Shown here: positions 1 to 7,816 of the stretch, piece after piece
How positions within the stretch are numbered: position 1 is the stretch's first letter
Layout of the letters: every line of letters starts with the position of its first letter
Assembly: GCA_910585815.1 (NCBI GenBank)
Contig: CAJUFJ010000021.1
Location: forward strand, 1-54,071
Direction: 5' to 3'
Length of the DNA: 54,071 bases
Source of the DNA: an uncultured Oscillospiraceae bacterium
GTDB taxonomy: Bacteria; Bacillota; Clostridia; Oscillospirales; Oscillospiraceae
The notes under the pieces: model-generated
Told to the model about the DNA's origin: nothing
What the model saw: the letters and a program-made list of their open reading frames with translations, nothing else
Databases searched by the model: none
Program-made: the position numbers and the translations under genes

Positions 1-191
1 CTGCACCATGCGTTTCCGGGGTGTTCTCCCGTCAGGGTGACAGCGGCGGGGGGCACCCCCAAATAGCCGTCACCGCTGTCACCCTGACGGGCAGACGCGC
101 TCCCGGTCTGCCCACACATTTCGAGCAGATGTGGTTCAAGCAACTCCCATACTTTATCGTTTATGTCGTGTCTGTGATAGGATGCGTCCAT
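1..191 (-). CDS. IS5-type transposase, N-terminal fragment (runs off the window edge)
   Basis: Read on the minus strand from the ATG at 191, the frame stays open to the window edge. It begins MDASYHRHDINDKVWELLEP, which resembles the start of IS5/DUF4096-type transposases (RHDISDxVWxxLEPHL). An AGGGGAC ribosome site lies just upstream. After about 25 residues the sequence stops looking like the family because a palindrome (28-91) occupies the frame without closing it. The upstream 192-265 stretch could hold the element's terminal inverted repeat, but the other end is outside the window. The protein may be intact, truncated or a relic; only about 63 codons are visible. Family assignment rests on the short N-terminal match. 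Confidence 0.45.
   Translation of the reverse strand, partial: MDASYHRHDINDKVWELLEPHLLEMCGQTGSASARQGDSGDGYLGVPPAAVTLTGEHPGNAWC
28..91. repeat. Perfect 19-bp inverted repeat (small palindromic element)
   Basis: Bases 28-46 are the exact reverse complement of 73-91, separated by a 26-base loop. The palindrome lies inside the reading frame of the transposase fragment and has no T-run, so it is not a convincing terminator. It looks like a small mobile palindrome inserted into an older IS gene. Confidence 0.6.
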
Positions 192-287
192 CTTGCTGTC
201 CCCTGTCTTTTAAGATAGTTCCATTCTATCACAATACCCGCCTCTTGGGTAGACGTTATCTAACGAAATAATTGCGGTCTGTTCGCT

Positions 288-1202
288 TTAACTGTCTATG
301 GGAAAATTGGGCCGCTGCTCCAGAATTTTTTTGCAGTATGATTGACAGTGACAGATAAACTCGGCTGCTGGTTTTGAGAGGACCTGCCCACAGGGGGCAA
401 TGATGTTGATGTCGTAGGCGGCTGCCTGATAGTCCTTCAGGAAAACGCGCTGAATATGGGAACTGGGCCGGAAGGGTGAAAGGCTGGTCGTGGTATAGGA
501 CACACCCCGGTTTTCCTCTGCGAATTGAAGCAGAGTGCTGCTTTCATAGCAGGGGAAGGTGTTCAGCTCCAGTCCCCGAGCCTTGAAGCGTTTATAAATA
601 TAGTCATAGTCGTAGTATTCCCGGGCGGCGGAGATGGCGATCTGGATGCCGTCCAGGTCCTGTATGTCTATGAACTTCTTTCCGGCCAACGGGTGGTCCT
701 TATGAACAAGAAAGCAGTGATAGTTTTTGAACAGGAAAAAATATTGAAACTGATCATACCGCTTGGGATTGCTGGAAAAGGCCAGGTCAAGTCCCTCGCT
801 GACCAGGGTCTGCTCCAGCTCAAAGGAATTGCAGCAGGAGTAGTGGAAATGGAGGCGCTTGTCCTGTTCCAGAAAGGAAAAAATGATATCGGAGGGGATG
901 CTGGAGAAAAAGCCGTAGGACAGCAAGATGCGCAGGTGGTCCAGATCGGGGGTAGTCAGCTTGTCCTGAATTTTGTCATAGGACTGGACGATTGCCCGGA
1001 GCTCCGGCAGAATTTTGCTGCCGGCGGGAGAGAGCTCCACCCCATACGCCGTTCGGACAAAAAGGGAGGTATTCAGTTCATCCTCCAGACTGCGGATGCT
1101 CCGGCTCAGTCCCTGCTTGGAGATGAACAGCTCCTGTGAGGCCTTGGTAAAATTTTTTGTCTCTACCAGCTTAAGAAAACTTTTACACTGTACAATGTTC
1201 AT
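288..1202 (-). CDS. LysR-family transcriptional regulator
   Basis: A 304-residue protein of normal LysR length. Residues about 3-60 form the winged helix-turn-helix (FLKLVETKNFTKASQELFIS, then the recognition helix KQGLSRSIRSLEDEL). Residues about 90-295 are the periplasmic-binding-like effector domain. The ATG at 1202 has an AAAGGAG site just upstream. The gene is divergent from the SSS symporter at 1353 across a 150-bp region with a perfect palindrome, the usual layout for a LysR protein that controls its neighbour in response to that transporter's substrate. The effector cannot be told from sequence. Regulation of the neighbour is inferred from position only. Confidence 0.9.
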   Translation of the reverse strand: MNIVQCKSFLKLVETKNFTKASQELFISKQGLSRSIRSLEDELNTSLFVRTAYGVELSPAGSKILPELRAIVQSYDKIQDKLTTPDLDHLRILLSYGFFSSIPSDIIFSFLEQDKRLHFHYSCCNSFELEQTLVSEGLDLAFSSNPKRYDQFQYFFLFKNYHCFLVHKDHPLAGKKFIDIQDLDGIQIAISAAREYYDYDYIYKRFKARGLELNTFPCYESSTLLQFAEENRGVSYTTTSLSPFRPSSHIQRVFLKDYQAAAYDINIIAPCGQVLSKPAAEFICHCQSYCKKILEQRPNFPIDS

Positions 1203-1281
1203 GCCTGGCTCCTTTTTATTTACACCGTCTTCTTTTTTGTGCTTGTGACAGAACGTATCTCTATGATACTATAAATTTAAA

Positions 1282-1299
1282 CTATATGTTACCATATAG
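1282..1299. promoter_or_regulatory. Palindrome in the LysR/symporter divergent promoter region
   Basis: CTATATG-TTAC-CATATAG is a perfect 7-bp dyad with a 4-bp centre, placed between the divergent LysR gene and symporter gene. AT-rich dyads like this are typical LysR operators. I infer it is the binding site of the 288-1202 regulator; no clear -35/-10 pair could be assigned with confidence. Confidence 0.5.
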
Positions 1300-1352
1300 G
1301 CTGTCAAAGTTCAATTGAGGCCGATTTCGGTGAAAGAAGGGTTGTTTCTGTT

Positions 1353-2726
1353 ATGGATACTAATAGCATCGTCGTGTTGGTGCTGATTCTGTACGCGGCG
1401 GCTATGGTCGTAATGGGGGCGCATTTTAAGCGCTCAGCGGACAGAGGGTCCGTGCGGGAATCTGTACTGGGACGGGGGAAGGCCTCCTTCTGGGTGCTGC
1501 TGGGCAGCGGAGTCGGCATGCAGGTGGGCAGCGGCTTTGTGATTGGCGGTGCGGAGTACGGCGCAATCTATGGCATTTCAGGCGCGTGGTACGGGATTGG
1601 CTGTGGGCTGTCCTATATTGCGGCGGCCCTGCTGATCTGCCGGCTGGTGTACCGCAACGGGTTTGTATCCCTGGCTGATTACTTCGAGCGCCGCTATCAG
1701 GGCGTGGCTATCCGCCTGATTTACAATGTTATTACAACCTTGTCCGCCATTGCGATGATGGCAGGGCAGCTGCTGGCGGGGAGGGCTATTTTTCAGGTAG
1801 TGGGCCTTCCGTCCAGGATGGGGGTGATCGTTACCGCAGTTATCTCACTGGTTTACACCGTATCCACCGGCATGCTGGGGACAATGGCAATGGGGGCCCT
1901 CCAGTCTGCTGTTATTCTGGCCGGGATCGTGGCGGCCTTGGCCTCTACGGCCGGAGAGTTTGGCTTTGCCTTTCTGCGGGAAAATCTGCCGGCTGCATCC
2001 TTTTCCCCAATGCCCTTCGATTTGGAGTTTCTTGTCTCCCTGACCGTACCGACAATATTGTGCGCGCTGGTACAGCAAGGGATGATCCAACGAGTCAGCT
2101 CTGGTAAGTCGGAGCGGACGTCGTTTTTCAGCTGCCTGTATGGGGGGATTCTGGTCCTGCCCATTGCGCTGATTCCTCCCCTTTTGGGAATGTTTGGAAC
2201 CGTCTTCTTCCCGGAACTGCCGGCCTCGTCTGTTATGATACAGCTGCTTTTGGTCAAGCTGCCTGTGGTAATCGGTGCGGTAATCCTGGCCGCAGTTATC
2301 TGCGCAGTGGTAGGGGCGTGCAACGCGGTGTACATCTCCACCGCGACGGTTATCCTGCACGACGTCTACCATGGCATCCTCAGATGTGAGGAGGACTCCG
2401 GGCGTGACCGGAAGATCGTTATGCTCGCTGACTTGGTGGTATGCCTGGTCGGAATCTTTTTGGCGCTGGCTATGGACGATATCATTCAAGTGCTGATGAT
2501 GGGCTACATTTTGGTCAGTTCCGGCTGTATTGTTCCCTTTTTTGGTGGACTGATCTGGAAGCGCGGGTCTACCAAAGGGGCGCTGGTCAGTATGTGTGCC
2601 GGAATTCTGGCGGCGGTGTTGGATATGGCAGATTTGATCCATCTTCCCTATTTGAGCATTACATCCGTTTTAATTTCCGCTGTATTCTTTATAGCAGCAA
2701 GCCTTGCTTTTCCGGAGAAAAACTAA
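1353..2726 (+). CDS. Sodium:solute symporter (SSS family)
   Basis: A 457-residue, very hydrophobic protein with about 12-13 membrane segments, the usual size for SSS permeases. The family-typical Gly-rich stretch GSGVGMQVGSGFVIGGAEYG lies at about residues 51-70 and the second half carries the conserved repeat fold. The start at 1353 is preceded by GAAAGAAGG. It should import a small organic solute with sodium. It is the first of three SSS paralogues within 13 kb (others at 9075 and 12250). Its gene is divergent from a LysR gene and followed by a strong terminator, so it is a single-gene unit. The substrate is unknown; the acyl-CoA genes that follow suggest a carboxylate or betaine-like compound (inference). 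Confidence 0.88.
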   Translation: MDTNSIVVLVLILYAAAMVVMGAHFKRSADRGSVRESVLGRGKASFWVLLGSGVGMQVGSGFVIGGAEYGAIYGISGAWYGIGCGLSYIAAALLICRLVYRNGFVSLADYFERRYQGVAIRLIYNVITTLSAIAMMAGQLLAGRAIFQVVGLPSRMGVIVTAVISLVYTVSTGMLGTMAMGALQSAVILAGIVAALASTAGEFGFAFLRENLPAASFSPMPFDLEFLVSLTVPTILCALVQQGMIQRVSSGKSERTSFFSCLYGGILVLPIALIPPLLGMFGTVFFPELPASSVMIQLLLVKLPVVIGAVILAAVICAVVGACNAVYISTATVILHDVYHGILRCEEDSGRDRKIVMLADLVVCLVGIFLALAMDDIIQVLMMGYILVSSGCIVPFFGGLIWKRGSTKGALVSMCAGILAAVLDMADLIHLPYLSITSVLISAVFFIAASLAFPEKN

Positions 2727-2747
2727 GCCAATTGAATTTTGAGAGCC

Positions 2748-2783
2748 AGCCCTGTACAGATGTTGTCTGTACAGGGCTGTTGT
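2748..2783 (+). terminator. Rho-independent terminator after the first symporter gene
   Basis: A perfect 13-bp stem (2748-2760 with 2766-2778) around a TGTTG loop is followed by a T-rich tail (GTTGTTGTGT). It lies between convergent genes, so it may act for the minus-strand LysR gene too, though that strand has no T-run. Confidence 0.75.
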
Positions 2784-2787
2784 TGTG

Positions 2788-3708
2788 TCAGAAATAAAAT
2801 GGATACTGGGGAAGGAAGGTGTTTTTCTCTGAAATAATGGTACAGCAGTACTCCATAAACCGCTGGATGATTTTCCGCTTGTATTGGCTGGGAGAAGTGA
2901 TGAGCGACAGCGGATAAGAGAGCTCGCTGTCTGCGATGGGAAGGATGACCAGATTTGAATAGTGAGGCAGAGGCATCAGCAGGATAAAATCAATTGTGAT
3001 GCCAACATATCCCTGTGTGCTGCACAGCTCATAGACCGTGCTGTTGTCACTTACCCGGTGGATGTTGGGGGTGAAGCCGGAGGAGAGGCACAGGGCGCAA
3101 AGGTTGTCATAGCAGCGGTTATTGATATTGGAAATTAGCTTTTGCCCCGCCAAATCCTGGAGTGTGAGAGAAAGCTTTTGGGCCAAGGGGGAGTCCTTTG
3201 ACAAGATAGCTACCCGTTGACGGTAGGCCAGGTCGAACACCACCAGGCCAGGGTCAACAGCGGGTCCGTTAATCAAAGCGGCGGTGAGCTCGCCGCTTTT
3301 TACCATACTCTCACATTGATCAAAGGGATATTCAAAAAAATCAATGTGCAGGTTAGGGACCTGATCACCAAACTTCAGCAGGGAGTCCGGCGGTATAAAA
3401 AACTGCAGCGCAGGGGTGGTTCCAAAACGGATGGAGCTTTTTTGTACAGCAGAAGATTGGGAGAGCTCCTCGATCAAGGTGTCCATGGAATCTACCACCG
3501 GCTTGGCCAGCTCCTGCATACGCTTTCCGGCCTCGGTGAGTACAAGCCCCTGGGGTGTGCGGAGAAACAGTGTCAGGCCCAGTTCCTGTTCCAGGGAAGC
3601 TATGGCCCTGCTGAGTGCCTGCTGTGAGAGAAAAATATGACGGGAGGCCTGCAGAATACTTCCGTATTGACAGACTTCCAGAAAATAGCGCAGTTGTCTA
3701 AGTTCCAT
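2788..3708 (-). CDS. LysR-family transcriptional regulator
   Basis: A 306-residue LysR protein beginning MELRQLRYFLEVCQYGSILQ. I place the start at the ATG at 3708 because AAGGAGG lies about 8 bases upstream; an in-frame TTG at 3729 has no such site. The HTH is at residues about 15-60 (ASRHIFLSQQALSRAIASLE) and the effector domain follows. It is divergent from the acyl-CoA dehydrogenase operon across 292 bp that contain two copies of a GTAT/ATAC dyad, so it probably controls that operon. It is a distinct regulator from the 288-1202 gene, sharing only family-level similarity. Confidence 0.9.
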   Translation of the reverse strand: MELRQLRYFLEVCQYGSILQASRHIFLSQQALSRAIASLEQELGLTLFLRTPQGLVLTEAGKRMQELAKPVVDSMDTLIEELSQSSAVQKSSIRFGTTPALQFFIPPDSLLKFGDQVPNLHIDFFEYPFDQCESMVKSGELTAALINGPAVDPGLVVFDLAYRQRVAILSKDSPLAQKLSLTLQDLAGQKLISNINNRCYDNLCALCLSSGFTPNIHRVSDNSTVYELCSTQGYVGITIDFILLMPLPHYSNLVILPIADSELSYPLSLITSPSQYKRKIIQRFMEYCCTIISEKNTFLPQYPFYF

Positions 3709-3826
3709 ATCGGCAGCCTCCTTGGTCAATAAGTTGGGCTCATTTGCTCAAATTATAACCGAATTGCCGAAGAAAGTAAATTCTGAAAAGGGACATAGCG
3801 CTGAATGCACCATACAACTAAAAATC

Positions 3827-3918
3827 GTATGCCGATACAAAACAAAGTTGATACAAAATCTTGTACAGGGGCACACAAAGACAAAGTGATTTTCACGTAT
3901 CGTCTGATGCGATACAAT
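3827..3918 (+). promoter_or_regulatory. LysR-type operators and promoter of the acyl-CoA operon
   Basis: GTAT-GCCG-ATAC is at 3827-3838 and GTATCG-TCTGATG-CGATAC is at 3897-3915; the second fits ATC-N9-GAT, a classic LysR operator form. A plausible promoter overlaps it: -35 TTTCAC at 3891-3896, 16-bp spacer, -10 TACAAT at 3913-3918. The proximal operator fills the spacer, as expected for a LysR activation or auto-control site. The transcript would start about 75 bases before the acyl-CoA dehydrogenase gene. Confidence 0.6.
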
Positions 3919-4000
3919 GACACCATCAAAAGCGAAATATTTTGTGCAATATCCACAGGGCAAAGGGTGCCCTAAACTGCTGAGAAAGGATGGAAAAATT

Positions 4001-5137
4001 ATGAGCGGGTTTGTACTCTCAAAAGACCAGCGGGACCTGAAACGGCTGGCTGCGGACTTCGGCAGACAAGTCATGGCTCCTGTGGCGAAAGAGTATGACA
4101 TCAAAGGCGAGACCCCCTTGGATGTCTACCGGCAGGCAGTGGAGATCGGCTTTGCGTCTATCACATTGCCAAAGGAGTATGGCGGGCTGGGCTTGGACAT
4201 GACAACGCAGTGCCTGCTGACCGAGGAGCTCAGCCGCTGGGAGGCTGGCACCACCAATGCGCTGGGAGCGACCTCTCTGGCCTGCAAGCCGATTATGATT
4301 GCGGGCAATGAGTCCCAGAAAAAGTATGCAGTGGAGATGACCAACGGGGGCCACATGGCGGCTTTCGGATTGACTGAGCCGGATGCCGGTTCAGATGCGG
4401 CTGCTCTGAAGGCCACCGCGGTGGCCAGGGATGGGGGCTACGTTCTGAACGGACGGAAGTGCTTTATCACCAACGCGCCCTATGCCAGCTTCTTTGTCAT
4501 CTTTGCCAAGACTGATAAGACGAAAGGTACGCACGGCATCTCTGCCTTCCTGGTGGAGCGGGATCGCCCCGGCGTATCGGTGGGGCGGCACGAGGATAAA
4601 ATGGGCCTGAGGCTGTCTGCGGCGGCGGATGTTTTACTTGAGAATGTTTTCATTCCGAAGGAAAACCTGCTGGGGAATGAGGGCGAGGGCTTTAAGATTG
4701 CCATGAAAACACTGGACGCATCCCGGGCAGAGGTAGCCGCAGCTGCTGTGGGCATTGCCCAAAGCGCCATTGAGCAAAGTGTGGAATATGCCAAAAATCG
4801 AATCTGCTTTGGCAAACCCATTGCAAAGCTCCAGGCTATACAGTTCATGCTGGCTGACATGGAAATACAGACCCAGGCGGCCCGGAGCCTGGTGTATCAT
4901 GCGGCAGAGCTGATCGATAACCGTCTACCCTACTCAAAAATCTGCGCGGCGGCCAAATGTATGGCCGGCGACACGGCTATGAAGGTAACAACCGACGCTG
5001 TACAGATTTTTTCCGGCTACGGCTATATGCGGGATTACCCAATCGAAAAACTGATGCGAGACGCCAAGCTGTTCCAAATTTTCGAGGGGACCAACCAGGT
5101 TCAGCGTGTGGTAGTTTCCTCTGCTATGCTGCGATAA
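4001..5137 (+). CDS. Acyl-CoA dehydrogenase (CaiA/Bcd-like flavoprotein)
   Basis: A 378-residue acyl-CoA dehydrogenase, full length for the family. The ATG at 4001 follows GAGAAAGGA; the frame is open further upstream but without support. Visible family features are the FAD/acyl-binding block TEPDAGSDAAALKATA and the C-terminal block YGYMRDYPIEKLMRDAK followed by IFEGTNQVQR. Glu362 in the FEGT motif is the expected catalytic base. With EtfB/EtfA directly downstream it should either oxidise a saturated acyl-CoA or, as in carnitine or caffeate respiration, reduce an enoyl-CoA. Direction and substrate cannot be read from sequence. First gene of an operon reaching at least to 8989. Confidence 0.9.
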   Translation: MSGFVLSKDQRDLKRLAADFGRQVMAPVAKEYDIKGETPLDVYRQAVEIGFASITLPKEYGGLGLDMTTQCLLTEELSRWEAGTTNALGATSLACKPIMIAGNESQKKYAVEMTNGGHMAAFGLTEPDAGSDAAALKATAVARDGGYVLNGRKCFITNAPYASFFVIFAKTDKTKGTHGISAFLVERDRPGVSVGRHEDKMGLRLSAAADVLLENVFIPKENLLGNEGEGFKIAMKTLDASRAEVAAAAVGIAQSAIEQSVEYAKNRICFGKPIAKLQAIQFMLADMEIQTQAARSLVYHAAELIDNRLPYSKICAAAKCMAGDTAMKVTTDAVQIFSGYGYMRDYPIEKLMRDAKLFQIFEGTNQVQRVVVSSAMLR

Positions 5138-5149
5138 GGGGGGTAAATT

Positions 5150-5935
5150 GTGAAAATCTTAGTATGTATCAAACAGGTGCCGGATACCACGGAAATCAAA
5201 ATCGATCCGGTGACCAATACCCTGATCCGCACAGGTGTGCCCAGCATTATGAACCCCTTTGATGCCTACGCAGTGGAGCAGGCCCTTCGGCTGAAGGAGG
5301 AGAGCGGTGGCCATGTCACCGTTGTGACAATGGGGCCGCCTCAGGCGCAGGAGATTTTAACAGATGCTTTGGCCAGAGGGGCTGACAAGGCCTATCTGGT
5401 GACAGACCGCAAATTCGGCGGTTCAGACACGTTGGCTACCAGCTATATCCTCTCAAAGGTGGTGGAGAAGCTGGGCGGCTTTGACGCTATTCTGTGCGGA
5501 AAGCAGGCCATTGACGGGGACACCGGGCAGGTGGGTCCCGAGATGGCGGAGCACCTGGGGATTGCACAGGTCACCTACGCCAGCCAGATCCACGAGAAGG
5601 ACGGGGCTTTTGAAGCTGTGCGGGAATGCAAAGCCTATCAAGAGATTATTTCTGTGCCCGCTCCGGCGGTCTTTACCGTGGTCAAAGGTGAGGTTCCGCC
5701 CAGATTTGAGACCATCCGGGGCCGCCTGTGGGCCAACCGCTGTGAGATCGGTGTTCTGGACTGCGAGGTCCTCCCGGTGGAGGAGGGGCACATTGGCCTG
5801 ACGGGCTCTCCCACAAAGGTGCGCCGTACCTTCACCCCAGAGCGCCACGCAGACTGCGTGTGGATTCAGGGTGAGGATGCGAAGGAGCAGGCAAAGGGTC
5901 TGTGCGGTGCGCTGGCGCGCGCCAACGTGATATAG
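5150..5935 (+). CDS. etfB: Electron transfer flavoprotein beta subunit (EtfB/FixA)
   Basis: A 261-residue EtfB starting at GTG 5150 with a GGGGGG-rich ribosome site 8 bases upstream, and starting 12 bases after the acyl-CoA dehydrogenase stop. It begins KILVCIKQVPDTTEIKIDP, a clear EtfB signature, and contains the AMP/nucleotide-binding stretch DGDTGQVGPEMAEHLG. It carries electrons between the acyl-CoA dehydrogenase and a partner as a heterodimer with EtfA. Whether this pair is a simple carrier or an NADH-using bifurcating type cannot be decided by eye; no FixC/FixX-like membrane link is in the window. Confidence 0.93.
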   Translation: MKILVCIKQVPDTTEIKIDPVTNTLIRTGVPSIMNPFDAYAVEQALRLKEESGGHVTVVTMGPPQAQEILTDALARGADKAYLVTDRKFGGSDTLATSYILSKVVEKLGGFDAILCGKQAIDGDTGQVGPEMAEHLGIAQVTYASQIHEKDGAFEAVRECKAYQEIISVPAPAVFTVVKGEVPPRFETIRGRLWANRCEIGVLDCEVLPVEEGHIGLTGSPTKVRRTFTPERHADCVWIQGEDAKEQAKGLCGALARANVI

Positions 5936-5948
5936 CAGGAGGTGCGTT

Positions 5949-6953
5949 ATGGATAAGGGAAGCTACAAAGGCATTTGGGTCTATATCGAACAGGAGCAGG
6001 GCATTGTGCAGCATGTGGGGCTTGAGTTGCTCCATGCGGCGCGGGAGCTGGCTCAGGTAACGGGAGAAAAGCTGACTGCCCTGATCATCGCAGATGACGC
6101 AAGCCCTTTGGTAGAGCAGGTGGAGTGCTATGGGGCCGACGAAATCCTGGCGGTGGACTGTCCCGCCTGTGACCACTATTCTACCGATGCCTATACCGAG
6201 TTGATGTACAGCCTGCTCTGTGAGTATAAACCCTCCACCGTTCTAATCGGGGCCACTGAGAACGGCCGGGATTTTGCCCCGCGGGTCGCCTGTCGGCTGA
6301 AGACCGGCCTGACTGCCGACTGTACTGCGCTGGGTATCGATGAGGAAAATGGAGACGTGGCCTGGACCCGCCCCGCCTTTGGGGGCAATCTGATGGCGAC
6401 CATCCTGTGTTCCAATACCCGGCCCCAGATCGGAACGGTACGGCCCGGCGTTTTCCGTGCACAGAGAGGTGTTAAGGCAGGGGATGTTCAGCGCCTGGTC
6501 CGAAGTGTGGAGCAGGAGAAGCTCCGTACCCAGCTCCGGGAGTTGGTCTACCGGGAGGACAGTCCCTTCAACATCGGTGAAGCGGATATCATTGTCTCCG
6601 GCGGACGGGGTATGAAAGGCCCGGAAAATTTCGCACTGCTCCAGCGGCTGGCCGACCAGCTGGGCGGTGTAGTGGGGGCCTCCCGCGCAGCGGTGGATTC
6701 CGGCTGGATTGACAGCAGCCATCAGGTGGGGCAGACAGGCAGTACTGTCCACCCCAAGCTTTACATTGCCTGCGGTATTTCCGGAGCAATCCAGCATTTG
6801 GCCGGTATGTCGGGCTCCGATCAGATTGTGGCGATCAATGTGGACCCGGATGCCCCAATCTTCAAGGCAGCCCACTATGGAATTGTAGGCGATTTGTTTG
6901 AAGTTGTCCCGGCCCTAATGGAGGAGTTAAAAGCAGCGTCGGCTGACCTGTAG
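5949..6953 (+). CDS. etfA: Electron transfer flavoprotein alpha subunit (EtfA/FixB)
   Basis: A 334-residue EtfA starting 13 bases after etfB with an AGGAGG site. Residues about 1-190 form the N-terminal domain. The C-terminal FAD-binding domain shows GGRGMKGPENFALLQRLAD, GASRAAVDSGWIDSSHQVGQ, TGSTVHPKLYIACGISGAIQ and INVDPDAPIF. It binds FAD and pairs with EtfB. Gene order acd-etfB-etfA matches many enoyl-CoA reductase and butyryl-CoA dehydrogenase complexes, so the three probably form one complex. Confidence 0.93.
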   Translation: MDKGSYKGIWVYIEQEQGIVQHVGLELLHAARELAQVTGEKLTALIIADDASPLVEQVECYGADEILAVDCPACDHYSTDAYTELMYSLLCEYKPSTVLIGATENGRDFAPRVACRLKTGLTADCTALGIDEENGDVAWTRPAFGGNLMATILCSNTRPQIGTVRPGVFRAQRGVKAGDVQRLVRSVEQEKLRTQLRELVYREDSPFNIGEADIIVSGGRGMKGPENFALLQRLADQLGGVVGASRAAVDSGWIDSSHQVGQTGSTVHPKLYIACGISGAIQHLAGMSGSDQIVAINVDPDAPIFKAAHYGIVGDLFEVVPALMEELKAASADL

Positions 6954-7003
6954 TTTGTCAACAGCTTTACATAGCAAAATCATGAAATATAGGAGTTTTG
7001 AAT

Positions 7004-7801
7004 ATGAGCGTTATTTTGTATGAAAAACAAGACAACATTGGCATTATCACGCTGAACCGTCCTGAGAAGCGCAACGCGCTGAACTCCGCCATGATTCAGG
7101 GACTGGGCGATTATCTGCACCAGGCGGCGGATGACCCCGAGGTGAAGGTTATCCTGATCCGCGGCGCCGGCGAAAAGGCCTTTACTGCCGGCTTTGATCT
7201 GAAGGAGAGCATGGAGAACGATATCACCGATATCGTGGAGCGTCGTGCCGACACACAGAGCGAGGTGGAGTTTTTCAAATACCTGTGGTATCTGCCCAAG
7301 CCCGTAATCAGTGCCGTTCAGGGCTATTGCATCGGTGGAGGAATTACAATCTCGCTGATGAGTGATCTGATTATTGCCGCAGACAACGCCGCCTTCGGCA
7401 ACCCGGAAATTGTGCTGGGCTATACCCCCGAAATTCCCGTGGAGCTGTGGAAGCTGCCCATGAATAAAGCGATGGAGTGGTATTTTGAGAGTAAATACTT
7501 CTCTGCCGAGGAGCTGCGGGAGATCGGTGTGGTTAACGAGGTGGTTCCCTTTGAGCAGTTGTGGGCCCGGGCAATGGAGGTTGCCCGTCTGGTGGCCAAG
7601 GTGCCTGCGGAGAGCATGGGAATGATGAAGTATTGTATCCGTAAGGTCTATGATCTGCGGGGGTTTGCCAACAGCCTGGATTTCACCGCTGAGATGTTCA
7701 ACCTGTCCCGCACCAATATGCAGAAGAAGGACATGCAGGGCTTCAAGGCCTCTATAGAGAGCGGCGGCCTGAAATCCGCGCTGAACGAACGGTATGTCTG
7801 A
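7004..7801 (+). CDS. Crotonase-family protein (enoyl-CoA hydratase/isomerase-like)
   Basis: A 265-residue crotonase-fold protein. I start it at ATG 7004, 8 bases after AGGAG; the TTG two codons earlier is less likely. The oxyanion-hole elements are visible: AFTAGFDLKE near residue 62 and VQGYCIGGG at 105-113. The Glu after the GGG motif in rat hydratase (Glu144) and in CaiD (GGGFELAL) is Thr115 here (GGGITISL), while the second Glu (NPEIVLG, Glu135) is kept. So it may not be an ordinary hydratase and could be an isomerase, hydrolase or lyase. It sits in the acd-etfBA-CaiB operon and probably acts on the same CoA ester. Confidence 0.85.
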   Translation: MSVILYEKQDNIGIITLNRPEKRNALNSAMIQGLGDYLHQAADDPEVKVILIRGAGEKAFTAGFDLKESMENDITDIVERRADTQSEVEFFKYLWYLPKPVISAVQGYCIGGGITISLMSDLIIAADNAAFGNPEIVLGYTPEIPVELWKLPMNKAMEWYFESKYFSAEELREIGVVNEVVPFEQLWARAMEVARLVAKVPAESMGMMKYCIRKVYDLRGFANSLDFTAEMFNLSRTNMQKKDMQGFKASIESGGLKSALNERYV

Positions 7802-7816
7802 GCAGGAGGGGATAAA

